NCBI GenBank assembly: GCA_033762375.1
Contig: JANRLQ010000002.1
Coordinates: 121,041 to 185,040, forward strand
Length of the DNA: 64,000 nt
Source: RDXT01 sp033762375
Lineage (GTDB): Bacteria > Bacteroidota > Bacteroidia > J057
Direction of reading: 5' to 3'
Shown in pieces: positions 1 through 8,223 of this stretch; positions within the stretch are counted from its first letter, which is position 1, and every line of letters begins with the position of its first letter. The notes below the pieces were generated by a model, which ran no database searches, was not told where the DNA came from, and saw nothing but the letters and a program-made list of their open reading frames with translations. The position numbers and the translations under genes were made by a program.

Positions 1-1
1 C

Positions 2-1672
2 GTGAACCTCCTGCCCCTGACCCGGGAGCAGGCCCTGCGCAAGCTCCTGACCCTACCCTACCGGTATATCGGCTGTCAGGCTGATCCTGTCCTTATTCGT
101 GATACATGGCCGCGGCTACCGGCTGAAGCTGGACCGGTCTTCGGGCTGGCAGGTAAACTGCTGGGAGACCAGGCTACGATTACCCTCCTGTTTGGGTACG
201 GACAGACCGTCACCCATGCCGAGACCATCACCCTCGACAAAGTACGGGACCTGACAGATGCCCCGATACACACGATCTGGGCACAAAAAAAGCTGGCTGA
301 GCTCGACCTTGACTACCGCCACAACCGCGCAGAGATGTTGCGTACAGGCCAGCAAGTTGGCCTTGTCACCCGATTTACTTCACTGCTGGTGCTGGACCGG
401 GTAGAAGATTATGTACGGTACCGCATCGAGCCGCCCGCGGAGCTCCGGAAAAAATACCAAAGCCTGATCGCTGAAGAAGGAGACCAGCAGCGATTTGAAT
501 TGCTGTCCCACCTGGACAAGGTAGCAGAAGCCTTTGAGCTGCGGCGTTTCTGGTGGGAAACTGAGTTTGAGTGGCCAGCGACAGATACTATCTACCATGA
601 AGACCGGGTGCGTGACGAAGACCGTGACGGGGTTCTCGAAGCCGCGGATATTGATTCAGACTTTATACCCGAAGAGTCGAGCCTGGATGCCTTGTTTACC
701 CCACAGCCTTCTGCCCCTACCCCTAAACCCGGTGCTCCTGTTCCTACCGCAGGGCCGACCGCCGAAATACGTCTTCAGGCATGGAATCCTCAAACACCCT
801 ACCTGGAAACGCTGCGACAGGCAGCGCCTGCCGCCGTGTACCCGACTTACCTCGACCTGCGCCGCACCTGGGGCCATCAGCCGGGATTTTATCTGGATGT
901 GGCTGACTTTTTTATTGAGCGGGGTGAGACGCGGAGTGGAATTCGTATCCTTTCCAACCTGGCAGAAATGGAGCTTGAAAACCATGAACTCCTCCGCACC
1001 CTGGCCCGCAGGCTGGAGCAGCTGGGCTATCCACAGGCTGCCCTGCCCCTCTATGAAGCCGTACGCCGGCTCCGGCCTGATGAACCACAGTCTTACCGGG
1101 ACCTCGCCCTGGCATTAGCCCACAATGGCCAGTACCAGGCAGCCGCAGATACGCTGTATGAAGTCGTACGCCGCCCCTGGCCCAATGCTTTTCCCGAAAT
1201 CGGTGTGCTGGCAGCCCATGAGCTTAATGCCCTCATGGCCCGCAGCCCTGTACCCATCAGCAAGATCAGATACGACAGCCGCCTCATAGCGGATCTCCCG
1301 ACGGACATCCGGGTGGTACTTGACTGGGACGCGCTGGCAGTGGACATGGACCTCTGGGTTATTGACCCCCGGGGCGAAAAATGTTATTATGCCAATAAAC
1401 AAACTGAGCTGGGCGGATGGATCTCTGCAGACTTTACCGGCGGGTATGGCCCTGAGGAGTTTCTGCTGCGCAAAGCGATGCCCGGTACCTATACCGTTAA
1501 GGTCAACTATTACGGCACCCGGCAACAACACCTGGCGGGACCGGTGCATATTCAGCTGCATCTCATCTCTGACTATGGCACCCCCCGGGAAACAAGCAAG
1601 GCCATTACGTTGCGGCTGGGCACTGCCCAGGAAGTGATTGAAGCCGGTCAGCTTGAGGTCAAACCCCGCTGA
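2..1672 (+). CDS. VIT/VWA-type protein with TPR-like and DUF2135 regions (5' end cut by window)
   Basis: The reading frame is open to the left edge, so the true start is probably outside the window; 556 codons are visible. The first ~150 residues match the part that follows a von Willebrand A domain in VIT/VWA proteins (the IWAQKKLAELD and LVTRFTSLLVLD stretches). Residues ~310-400 form helical TPR-like repeats. The last ~115 residues carry a DUF2135 (YfaP-like) domain with DMDLWVIDPRGE and GGYGPEEF. Family members are usually exported or periplasmic proteins of unknown role. An acidic, proline-rich linker (~210-255) separates the parts. Its 3' end overlaps the convergent glycosyltransferase gene by 14 bases. 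The family assignment is by pattern; biochemical function is unknown. Confidence 0.75.
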   Translation: MNLLPLTREQALRKLLTLPYRYIGCQADPVLIRDTWPRLPAEAGPVFGLAGKLLGDQATITLLFGYGQTVTHAETITLDKVRDLTDAPIHTIWAQKKLAELDLDYRHNRAEMLRTGQQVGLVTRFTSLLVLDRVEDYVRYRIEPPAELRKKYQSLIAEEGDQQRFELLSHLDKVAEAFELRRFWWETEFEWPATDTIYHEDRVRDEDRDGVLEAADIDSDFIPEESSLDALFTPQPSAPTPKPGAPVPTAGPTAEIRLQAWNPQTPYLETLRQAAPAAVYPTYLDLRRTWGHQPGFYLDVADFFIERGETRSGIRILSNLAEMELENHELLRTLARRLEQLGYPQAALPLYEAVRRLRPDEPQSYRDLALALAHNGQYQAAADTLYEVVRRPWPNAFPEIGVLAAHELNALMARSPVPISKIRYDSRLIADLPTDIRVVLDWDALAVDMDLWVIDPRGEKCYYANKQTELGGWISADFTGGYGPEEFLLRKAMPGTYTVKVNYYGTRQQHLAGPVHIQLHLISDYGTPRETSKAITLRLGTAQEVIEAGQLEVKPR

Positions 1673-2654
1673 CGGGTGGCACTGCATGGGTACGTATGGC
1701 CTCGACGACCTGATCGGGGTGCAGGTCTTGCATACACCTGAAGTGGCCCAGCGGACAATCGTCATGCCCAATTTTAGAGCATGGCCGACAGGTCAGGCGG
1801 GTGTTTTCCAGCAGCACATGCGGGGTATGATAGGGTGTCATGCCCAAGGCTGGAACGGTACTGCCCCAAAGTGAAAATACCTGCATCCCAAAGGCCGCTG
1901 CGATGTGCATAAAACCGGTGTCATGCGTAAGCACACTGGTGCAGGCCCGCATGAGCGCCGCAGACGTCAGCAGGTCGTACCGGGCTACAGCGTCCAGACA
2001 GGGTATCCTCAGGCCAGCCATCAACTCATCTGCATCCGCCCGTGCATCTGGTCCGCCGATCAGGACAACCTCCCGGCCCAGGTCATTAAGCGCCTTGACA
2101 AAATGGGCTGTGATCCAGCGTTTGGTGCGGTGCTGCGCCCCTAACACTACCGCCATCGGGGCACTGAGACCAGCATCTGCCAGGATAGCAGTTGCCACCC
2201 CTGATAGTTCGGGTGGCAAAAAAAAATCCAGTCCACCCTCATCCAGTTGTACCCCGAGCGGCTTCAGGGTGTCACCATACCGGTGCACCACATGCGGTAT
2301 CGGACGCAGGGATTGTTTGAGATGAACCAGCAGATATTTATCGAAGTTTCGCTTATCAAATGCCCGGGAAGGCACTCCGAGTGCGCGTCTGATCTGCCAC
2401 GTACGCAGGTTGTGGTGCAGGTCCAGCACAAAATCAAACTGCTCTGCCTGTAACAGCCTGAGCTGGGCCTGCCAGTTTTTGTCCAGCAGGTGCAGTTTGT
2501 CCACATATGGATTGTGGGCGAGGACTTGCCTGAAGGCAGGCTTGGTCAGGTAGTGAACCTCCCAGTCAGGGTGTGCCTTGTGAAGGCTGCGCAGAATGGG
2601 CGTCGTCAGGACAATGTCCCCAATAGACGAGAGACGCAGCAACAGGATTTTCAT
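1659..2654 (-). CDS. Glycosyltransferase family 9 (heptosyltransferase-like)
   Basis: 331 aa. The N-terminus MKILLLRLSSIGDIVLTTP is the classic start of GT9 ADP-heptose:LPS heptosyltransferases, and the C-terminal half has the HDTGFMHIAAAFG motif followed by a Cys-rich stretch (CRPC, DDCPLGHFRC). The family adds heptose or a similar sugar to lipopolysaccharide core on the cytoplasmic face of the inner membrane; the sugar used here cannot be told. It begins 21 bases after the last small respiratory gene and could be read through from that operon, although its function is unrelated. Its end overlaps the convergent gene by 14 bases, and no terminator is seen. Confidence 0.88.
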   Translation of the reverse strand: MKILLLRLSSIGDIVLTTPILRSLHKAHPDWEVHYLTKPAFRQVLAHNPYVDKLHLLDKNWQAQLRLLQAEQFDFVLDLHHNLRTWQIRRALGVPSRAFDKRNFDKYLLVHLKQSLRPIPHVVHRYGDTLKPLGVQLDEGGLDFFLPPELSGVATAILADAGLSAPMAVVLGAQHRTKRWITAHFVKALNDLGREVVLIGGPDARADADELMAGLRIPCLDAVARYDLLTSAALMRACTSVLTHDTGFMHIAAAFGMQVFSLWGSTVPALGMTPYHTPHVLLENTRLTCRPCSKIGHDDCPLGHFRCMQDLHPDQVVEAIRTHAVPPVSGV

Positions 2655-2675
2655 AGCTGGAGGGTGCCGGACAGG

Positions 2676-2930
2676 TCAAACGTGGATGCCAGCCTCCCGC
2701 ATCTGCCGGGTTCTCCATTTCCACCAGAGTATTACTCCGATGGGCACCAGCACTGGAAATGCCAGCAAATATAAAACCCCCATATTCAGGGTTTTACCGA
2801 CTGTAAGGTCACCGTTCTCACCCGTCGCAGAGGCCGCAGACTTACACTGGGAACACTGCGCCCACACCTCGGATGCACAGCCCATCAGCCATATACCCAA
2901 CAACAGCCCCCGATATACGATCCGCTCCAT
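2676..2930 (-). CDS. Small membrane protein with CxxC pair, respiratory cluster
   Basis: 84 aa. It has an N-terminal signal-like hydrophobic segment ending in WAQ, then a CSQCK pair, a short loop, one transmembrane helix (~50-68) and a basic tail. I do not know a named family, but short proteins of this layout (C-x-x-C-K then one TM helix) sit next to DUF420 genes in Bacteroidota oxidase clusters, as here, 10 bases after the DUF420 gene. The cysteines would face the periplasm if residues 1-25 are cleaved. A role in oxidase assembly is inference from position only. Confidence 0.65.
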   Translation of the reverse strand: MERIVYRGLLLGIWLMGCASEVWAQCSQCKSAASATGENGDLTVGKTLNMGVLYLLAFPVLVPIGVILWWKWRTRQMREAGIHV

Positions 2931-2940
2931 AACAACTCTA

Positions 2941-3501
2941 TCAGGCGTAACAAGGTGAAATCAACAGATATACTACCACCCCGGTGACAGCTACATATAA
3001 CCACAGCGGGAACGTAATACGCGCCAGACGCTTGTGACGGCCATACCGCTCACTGAGTGCCCGGTAGATAGAAAACGTAGCCAGCGGCACAATGGTTACC
3101 GACAAGGCGATATGGCTGATCAAAATCGTCAGGTACAATGGTTTTGACACCGGACTTGCCTCACACCAACGGGCCTCCTCAGTCGCCAGGTGGTATAGAA
3201 CATATACGACCAGAAACAAAGCCGACAAAATATAAGCCCCCAGCATACTGGCCCGGTGGAGTTTTATCTGGCGGTTGCGGATAAAAACATACCCCAGTAC
3301 CAGCAGTATGGATACCGTGCCATTCAGAAAAGCATTTATCAGTGGCAGAATGGTCGGCTCAAATGGCAATACGGGCGCAGGCAGCAGCTCCGGTGTAATC
3401 AGAACCCCTACGACCAGCGGGATAGCAATGGATACTGCCCAGATAATGGGTATCCAGATTTTATCATTGTAAACAGGGGGCTGTTGTGTATGTGTCTGCA
3501 T
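2941..3501 (-). CDS. DUF420 family membrane protein
   Basis: 186 aa with five predicted membrane helices and conserved histidines in and near them (LYHLATEE, ISHIALS, RYGRHKRLARITFPLWLYVAVTG in pieces). This matches DUF420 (YozB/CtaM-like) proteins, which occur beside cytochrome oxidase genes and have been linked to heme-copper oxidase maturation in Firmicutes. It starts 18 bases after the SCO-like gene and ends 10 bases before the next small gene, consistent with one operon. An oxidase-assembly role is likely but not shown by the sequence. Confidence 0.82.
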   Translation of the reverse strand: MQTHTQQPPVYNDKIWIPIIWAVSIAIPLVVGVLITPELLPAPVLPFEPTILPLINAFLNGTVSILLVLGYVFIRNRQIKLHRASMLGAYILSALFLVVYVLYHLATEEARWCEASPVSKPLYLTILISHIALSVTIVPLATFSIYRALSERYGRHKRLARITFPLWLYVAVTGVVVYLLISPCYA

Positions 3502-3519
3502 AGGGCAGGTATATGTATG

Positions 3520-4197
3520 TTAATAACTGTGTTTCCCTTCAATATCACTGTTGTACTCCAGGCGCAGGATAGACCTGAAGTCTTCCTCGATCTTGCGGAC
3601 AGCACCCAGGTCTGTGATATCAAACAGGCGCCGCACCCGTCCTTGTTTGTCTACAAAGGCCGCCAGCGGAGTATCTGTGGGAAGTTGGGTACCGGTAGCT
3701 CCTGTAAAAGCAGACAGCCGCAGCCCATCCTGGCCCAAAGCCAGCAGTTGGGTTGTATCACCTGTCAGGATCATCCAGTTATGCAGGTCCACGCCCAAGC
3801 CAGTGGCGTAAGCCTGGACTTCAGCAGGGCTGTCCCCCACGTTGACCGAGACAATCCGGAGGTGGTCGTACATGGACCAGTCCACATTGTCGTAAAACCG
3901 GCGTATATGGCCGTGTTTGATCTTGGTGATCAGGGTATCCCGGAGGGAAAAAAACTCAATCAGGCAAATGTTGCCCGAGAGGGAGTCTTGGGTCAGCGTA
4001 GCTCCCGTACTGACCTGTGTCAACGAAAAAACGGGAACCTTGTGAAACACAGTGTCCCCGTTGATGACGGAGTATTCAAAAGGCAATGTATGAAAAACCG
4101 GGCTGGAGCAGCTCCGCATGGTCAGATACAAAGCCAATGGAAGAACAAACAGGGCAATAATAGCTAGACGTGGGCCCAGGTTGGAAGGCGTTGACAT
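3520..4197 (-). CDS. SCO1/SenC-like protein lacking the copper-binding residues
   Basis: 225 aa from the ATG at 4197, which gives a clean signal anchor (LAIIALFVLPLALYL). A start at 4233 is also open but overlaps the previous gene by 17 bases and adds an unlikely N-terminus. The fold order matches SCO proteins: a PVFSLTQ strand, GNICLIEFF, VSVNVGDSPAEVQAYA and FVDKQGRVRRLFD. SCO proteins normally deliver copper to the CuA site of oxidase subunit II using a CxxxC motif and a later His. Here the CxxxC site reads FFSLRDTLITK with no cysteine, and no His precedes the FVDKQGR strand. It sits between subunit IV and DUF420, so it is probably a structural or assembly paralogue rather than a standard copper chaperone. 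Confidence 0.75.
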   Translation of the reverse strand: MSTPSNLGPRLAIIALFVLPLALYLTMRSCSSPVFHTLPFEYSVINGDTVFHKVPVFSLTQVSTGATLTQDSLSGNICLIEFFSLRDTLITKIKHGHIRRFYDNVDWSMYDHLRIVSVNVGDSPAEVQAYATGLGVDLHNWMILTGDTTQLLALGQDGLRLSAFTGATGTQLPTDTPLAAFVDKQGRVRRLFDITDLGAVRKIEEDFRSILRLEYNSDIEGKHSY

Positions 4198-4216
4198 GAA
4201 GCAGATCAGATTAAGG

Positions 4217-4588
4217 TTAAGCTTGTTGCTCAACTACTGAATAACCTGCGTCCGTTACTTTTTGTTTGCCCCAGGAGGTACCATCGTACATCAGGCCGAT
4301 GATCAGCCATATGATAAACAGGAACGGGATCAGAATGGTCCAGGCCAGGCGTTTGACTTCGTCTTTGAGGTGCATAAAAACCCCCACAATATAAAACGCC
4401 TTGAAGATCGTCAGGATCACGAAGGTCGAGAGGACGATCATTTTTACTGCCCCTACTGACAGACCGGTCCAGGCTGGGAGGCTGTTTTTGATGCCCGCCA
4501 GTACGAACTCAAACGTTGTCAGGGCCGTGAGGATGAGCGCCGTTCTGAATATTTCTTTTCTGGTTTCGCTGCCGTCAGAGTGCTGCAT
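4217..4588 (-). CDS. Cytochrome c oxidase subunit IV-like (CyoD/COX4 family)
   Basis: 123 aa, three membrane helices (~15-35, 45-70, 80-103) with a short basic loop (HLKDEVKRLAW). Small three-helix subunit IV proteins follow subunit III in bacterial heme-copper oxidase operons and help assemble the CuB site. It starts 49 bases after the second subunit III gene. Family and position agree; sequence conservation in this group is low, so the exact Pfam family is not certain. Confidence 0.8.
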   Translation of the reverse strand: MQHSDGSETRKEIFRTALILTALTTFEFVLAGIKNSLPAWTGLSVGAVKMIVLSTFVILTIFKAFYIVGVFMHLKDEVKRLAWTILIPFLFIIWLIIGLMYDGTSWGKQKVTDAGYSVVEQQA

Positions 4589-4637
4589 ACCACTTAAAAT
4601 TACGGGTTATAAAAAAATAGGGAGACGTATCAGAGGA

Positions 4638-5570
4638 CTAGACAAGGTAGAAGAAGGTAAACACGAATACCCAAACCAGGTCCACGAAGTGCCAGTAGAG
4701 ACCGATCTTTTCAGTCATTTCGTAGTGGCCACGTTTATCGTAGATGCCTTTATTGACATTCACCAGGAGCATGATGAGCAGTACCACCCCACTCGCTACG
4801 TGTGTACCGTGAAAACCCGTCACGAAGAAAAAGAAGTTGGCGAAAGGTGCAGGTCCGTACTCATTTGACTTCAGCGAGGCTCCTCCATGCGTACGGCCTT
4901 CCTGGTGCTCACCATGGCCTCCGCCTGCGGCATGTCCCTCAGTGTGGGCTTCACTGGCTTTGATCACGGCCTCCAGTGCCGGAGCGTATGTGATTTGGCT
5001 TCCCTCACGGGTCTGCAGCTGCACGATCTCACCTTCTACGTTGCGGACAGCAAACACTTCAACTGCTGCGCCTTTTTTGACACCCGGGATATTCTGATCA
5101 TCCAGCATACCCGACTTGAGTACATAGGCACCTGATTCAGAACCGTGAATAAAATGATACCACTCATAAGCCTGACAAGACAGGAATGCAACCCCACCTA
5201 CAATCGTCCAGGCAACCCACTTGGAAACTTCCTTACGGGAGTTGCGGTGGCCCGCTTCTACTGCCAATACCATCGTGACAGAGCTGAGAATCAGGATAAA
5301 GGTCATCAGACCCACAAACACCAGCGGCCAATCTATATGGAACACCTCGTGCAGGATGGGCGTGTGAATAAACACCTGCTCAGGGTTGGCCCAGGCCAGA
5401 CCCCCGTCCACGGTGCGGCTGCGGATTGCAGCATAGGCTACCAGCAGGGCAGAAAAAGTAAAAGCATCCGAAACCAGGAAAAACCACATCATGAGTTTTC
5501 CCCAGCTTGCATTAAAAATGGGGCGTTCCCCCTCGACGAGTGCTTTCGGATCAACAGACACGTTTGCCAT
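4638..5570 (-). CDS. coxC: Cytochrome c oxidase subunit III, with large His-rich insertion
   Basis: 310 aa. Helices at ~25-50, 80-105, 118-137, 243-272 and 290-309 and the motifs WYHFIHG, TGFHGTHVASG and LYWHFVDLVWVFVF identify heme-copper oxidase subunit III. Between helices, about 95 residues (~143-237) form an inserted soluble region ending in a His/Gly/Glu-rich stretch (209-228). Ordinary subunit III lacks this. It is the second subunit III gene of the operon; the first lies 103 bases upstream. Subunit III stabilises the catalytic core and its proton uptake. What the insertion does is unknown. Confidence 0.9.
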   Translation of the reverse strand: MANVSVDPKALVEGERPIFNASWGKLMMWFFLVSDAFTFSALLVAYAAIRSRTVDGGLAWANPEQVFIHTPILHEVFHIDWPLVFVGLMTFILILSSVTMVLAVEAGHRNSRKEVSKWVAWTIVGGVAFLSCQAYEWYHFIHGSESGAYVLKSGMLDDQNIPGVKKGAAVEVFAVRNVEGEIVQLQTREGSQITYAPALEAVIKASEAHTEGHAAGGGHGEHQEGRTHGGASLKSNEYGPAPFANFFFFVTGFHGTHVASGVVLLIMLLVNVNKGIYDKRGHYEMTEKIGLYWHFVDLVWVFVFTFFYLV

Positions 5571-5673
5571 GATTCTCGCTAATATGGAGTAGAAGGTAAA
5601 TACGTCAGCAAAATTACAAAAAGGCCGTTCAGATACAACAGGTAAGCAAGTCTCTCACGTGTAAGATACAAGC

Positions 5674-6276
5674 TTAGCGCTGTGTAAACTTGAGGAAAAT
5701 AAACAAATAAACCCAAAGCAGGCCCAAAAAGTGCCAGAAAATTGAAGTCAGCTCGTAGGTAAGGTTTCGCCGGCCGGGCCGAAAATTATTCAAAGCCGTA
5801 TTAACCAGCGCGACCAGCAGTACAATCAGTGCCGCCACGATGTGCAGACCGTGCAGGCCGGTAAAGATATAAAAGTACGAAACAGAGTTGTCTATCCGGC
5901 GCTGGTCTACCATCGGCAACCCAATACCCACCAGATCACCCCAGGCTCGCATCTGCCCGAGCAAAAAAGCAACTCCCAGTACAAACGTCATCACCAGCCC
6001 GAGCATGGCCTTAGGGGTGTCCTCCCGGCGTGCCGTCCAGACAGCATACTGCATCGTCACACTGCTGAAAAGAATCACAGCCAGGTTGTACCACAAAATA
6101 TTGGGCAGATCAAAAATCACCTGACGCTCAGGGCCTACAAACGAGCGCTGTACAATGTAGGCACTTGTCAGCCCCCCAAAGATCATGATCACCGTCAAAA
6201 TAAACAGCCAAAGCGCAAACTTATACGGGTGAATGATATAATTGCGCTGGTCAAGTTCCAGTCCCCAGTATCCCAT
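5674..6276 (-). CDS. Cytochrome c oxidase subunit III (short form)
   Basis: 200 aa with five membrane helices and the subunit III motifs FTGLHGLHIVAAL and IFWHFLGLLWVYLFIFL. It starts four bases after ctaB and precedes the longer, insertion-bearing subunit III. Two subunit III genes in tandem are common in Bacteroidota caa3-type clusters. This copy has no large insertion. Confidence 0.9.
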   Translation of the reverse strand: MGYWGLELDQRNYIIHPYKFALWLFILTVIMIFGGLTSAYIVQRSFVGPERQVIFDLPNILWYNLAVILFSSVTMQYAVWTARREDTPKAMLGLVMTFVLGVAFLLGQMRAWGDLVGIGLPMVDQRRIDNSVSYFYIFTGLHGLHIVAALIVLLVALVNTALNNFRPGRRNLTYELTSIFWHFLGLLWVYLFIFLKFTQR

Positions 6277-6280
6277 CTTG

Positions 6281-7207
6281 TTACAGGCTTGAGATTGCCA
6301 ACCAGCCTATTAATAAGGTAGCCTGGCTTAGTGGCAAATAAAAAAACGACATAAACATCACCTGACGGGCAAATTTTGCCTCCTGGCTCCGATAGAGCCG
6401 AAACGCTGGTATCGCAAATACTACCCCCAGCAGACCCAGCACAACTGTAGCTACCCAGCCAGACATCCCGGACATCAGCGGAAACAGTGCCATCGGGATC
6501 AGGGACAGGGTATACAGCAAAATCATCCCTGCCGTAAAACGGGACTTCCCGCTGGCGGAGGGGAGCATCTTAAAACCTGCCCGCTGGTAGTCTTCATCCA
6601 GCAGCCAGGCGATAGACCAAAAATGCGGAAACTGCCACAGAAACTGGAAAGCAAACAGGATAAGGCCTTCCAGCCCGATATACCCGGTAAAAGCCACCCA
6701 ACCAATAAGGGGAGGCAACCCACCCGGTATCGCTCCGATAAACACACAAAATGAAGACATGCGCTTCATCGGAGTATATACAAATGCATACGAGAGCAGG
6801 GCGATGATGCCCAGGAGGGCGGCAGGCAGGTTGAACCATACCCCCAGCAACACAATGGCCAGAACGGCCAGTGCTACCGCAAAAATCAACCCCTCCGCCA
6901 GCGTAACACGTCCCGTAGGCATGGGACGGCCTGCCGTGCGTTTCATCTGCGCATCGTATTCTTTCTCAAAAAGCTGGTTTAAGGTATTGGAGGCACCCGT
7001 CAGGACCAAGGCCGTAAAGCCGACCATCAGGAGCTGAGGCCATTGGGTATCCGTACCGGCCGCTACTGCATACCCAAACTGGGCTGAAATAGCCACCAGC
7101 ATAGAGAGCCGGAGTTTCATGAGCTCCACCAGCGCTTTTACCTTGTCCGTGAGAGCACCCGCCCCCGCTGACTTTTGTTCTATTGGCTCTGTAAGATGTT
7201 CTTTCAT
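6281..7207 (-). CDS. ctaB: Heme O synthase (protoheme IX farnesyltransferase)
   Basis: 308 aa UbiA-family prenyltransferase. It attaches a farnesyl group to heme B to make heme O, the precursor of heme A, in the inner membrane. The first Asp-rich motif appears as NTLNQLFEKEYDAQMKRT with PMPTGR just after it; the second substrate motif lies in the YSDEAHV-equivalent loop (VYTPMKR). About nine membrane helices. I use the ATG at 7207 rather than 7231: it is five bases after the ctaA stop and has a GGAG sequence at a good distance upstream. ctaA-ctaB order fits heme A supply for the oxidase. Confidence 0.93.
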   Translation of the reverse strand: MKEHLTEPIEQKSAGAGALTDKVKALVELMKLRLSMLVAISAQFGYAVAAGTDTQWPQLLMVGFTALVLTGASNTLNQLFEKEYDAQMKRTAGRPMPTGRVTLAEGLIFAVALAVLAIVLLGVWFNLPAALLGIIALLSYAFVYTPMKRMSSFCVFIGAIPGGLPPLIGWVAFTGYIGLEGLILFAFQFLWQFPHFWSIAWLLDEDYQRAGFKMLPSASGKSRFTAGMILLYTLSLIPMALFPLMSGMSGWVATVVLGLLGVVFAIPAFRLYRSQEAKFARQVMFMSFFYLPLSQATLLIGWLAISSL

Positions 7208-7212
7208 CTGCT

Positions 7213-8223
7213 TTACTTCTCCGCGACCCATTCTGAATAAGCTCTACCGTGGCTCAGGCCCAGGGTAACCACCATCCCCAACACCACCACAAATAACAAG
7301 GTTGCCAGCAACAAATGCAATGGCTGCATAAAAGCCGGAATACCCAGACGATGCATACCAATACCCAGCAACACCTCAGCACCGAGTACCGCCAGCATGG
7401 CATAGGCCTGGCGTACGATGGCCGACCAGTGGTTCCACTGCCGGAGCCGGTACACCCAGTAAGCCCCTACCCCCGCTATCACGTAGTAAAAAAACTTGTG
7501 CACGTGATACACGCCCGTCAGCGCACTGACCCACTCCTGGCGTCGGCTTTCGCCCATCTCCCGCGCGATCTCGTCCACTGCTTCCCGCACTTGGGTACCC
7601 ATGATGATCTGTACCAATATCAGTCCCAGCAGCAACCACCCCAACCCTGACGTAAGCGCATCCGGGCGTCCACGCTGCTGATAAGCTGCCTGAAAAGTCC
7701 GGAGACGGGCCAGTTCCAGCACAGCCACAATCAGCAAGGCCATCACCATATGAATGGTGACAATATTCGTTTTCAGGTCCGTACGCACCACATAAGCCCC
7801 AATACCGCCCTGGACAATCACCAGCAGCAGGGCTGCCACACTCATCAGGGTTACGACCCGCATGGAGTTCCATAGCCGGAGTGAGTACACGGCCGTCCCG
7901 ATCGCAAAAAAACCAATCAGTACACCGAGCAAACGGTTGATGTATTCAACCCAGGTCTTAAAAGGATCAAAATCAGCGATTTCTTTACCTGCCACTGCAA
8001 ACTGCTGCTTGTAGTCAGCCGGCAACTGGCTGATGTCCGTCGGCGGAACCCACTGACCAAAACACCGGGGCCAGTCAGGACACCCCATACCAGACCCGGT
8101 CATGCGGACGATACCACCTACCAGGATCAAAAACACAACGGCACCCGTTGTGAGGCCCGCAATCATGCGATACCTGTTCACAACGTGTGCCGCCGTATCA
8201 GTCACCTGATTTACAGGGTTCAA
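7213..8223 (-). CDS. ctaA: Heme A synthase (COX15/CtaA)
   Basis: 336 aa, eight membrane helices in two similar halves, with family motifs GGIVRMTGSGMGCPDWPRC (which includes the conserved Cys) and EYINRLLG, plus IHMVMAL and YHVHKFFYY with the heme-ligand histidines. It oxidises the heme O methyl group to formyl, giving heme A. Its start overlaps the end of subunit I by four bases (ATGA), indicating translational coupling, and ctaB follows directly. Confidence 0.94.
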   Translation of the reverse strand: MNPVNQVTDTAAHVVNRYRMIAGLTTGAVVFLILVGGIVRMTGSGMGCPDWPRCFGQWVPPTDISQLPADYKQQFAVAGKEIADFDPFKTWVEYINRLLGVLIGFFAIGTAVYSLRLWNSMRVVTLMSVAALLLVIVQGGIGAYVVRTDLKTNIVTIHMVMALLIVAVLELARLRTFQAAYQQRGRPDALTSGLGWLLLGLILVQIIMGTQVREAVDEIAREMGESRRQEWVSALTGVYHVHKFFYYVIAGVGAYWVYRLRQWNHWSAIVRQAYAMLAVLGAEVLLGIGMHRLGIPAFMQPLHLLLATLLFVVVLGMVVTLGLSHGRAYSEWVAEK

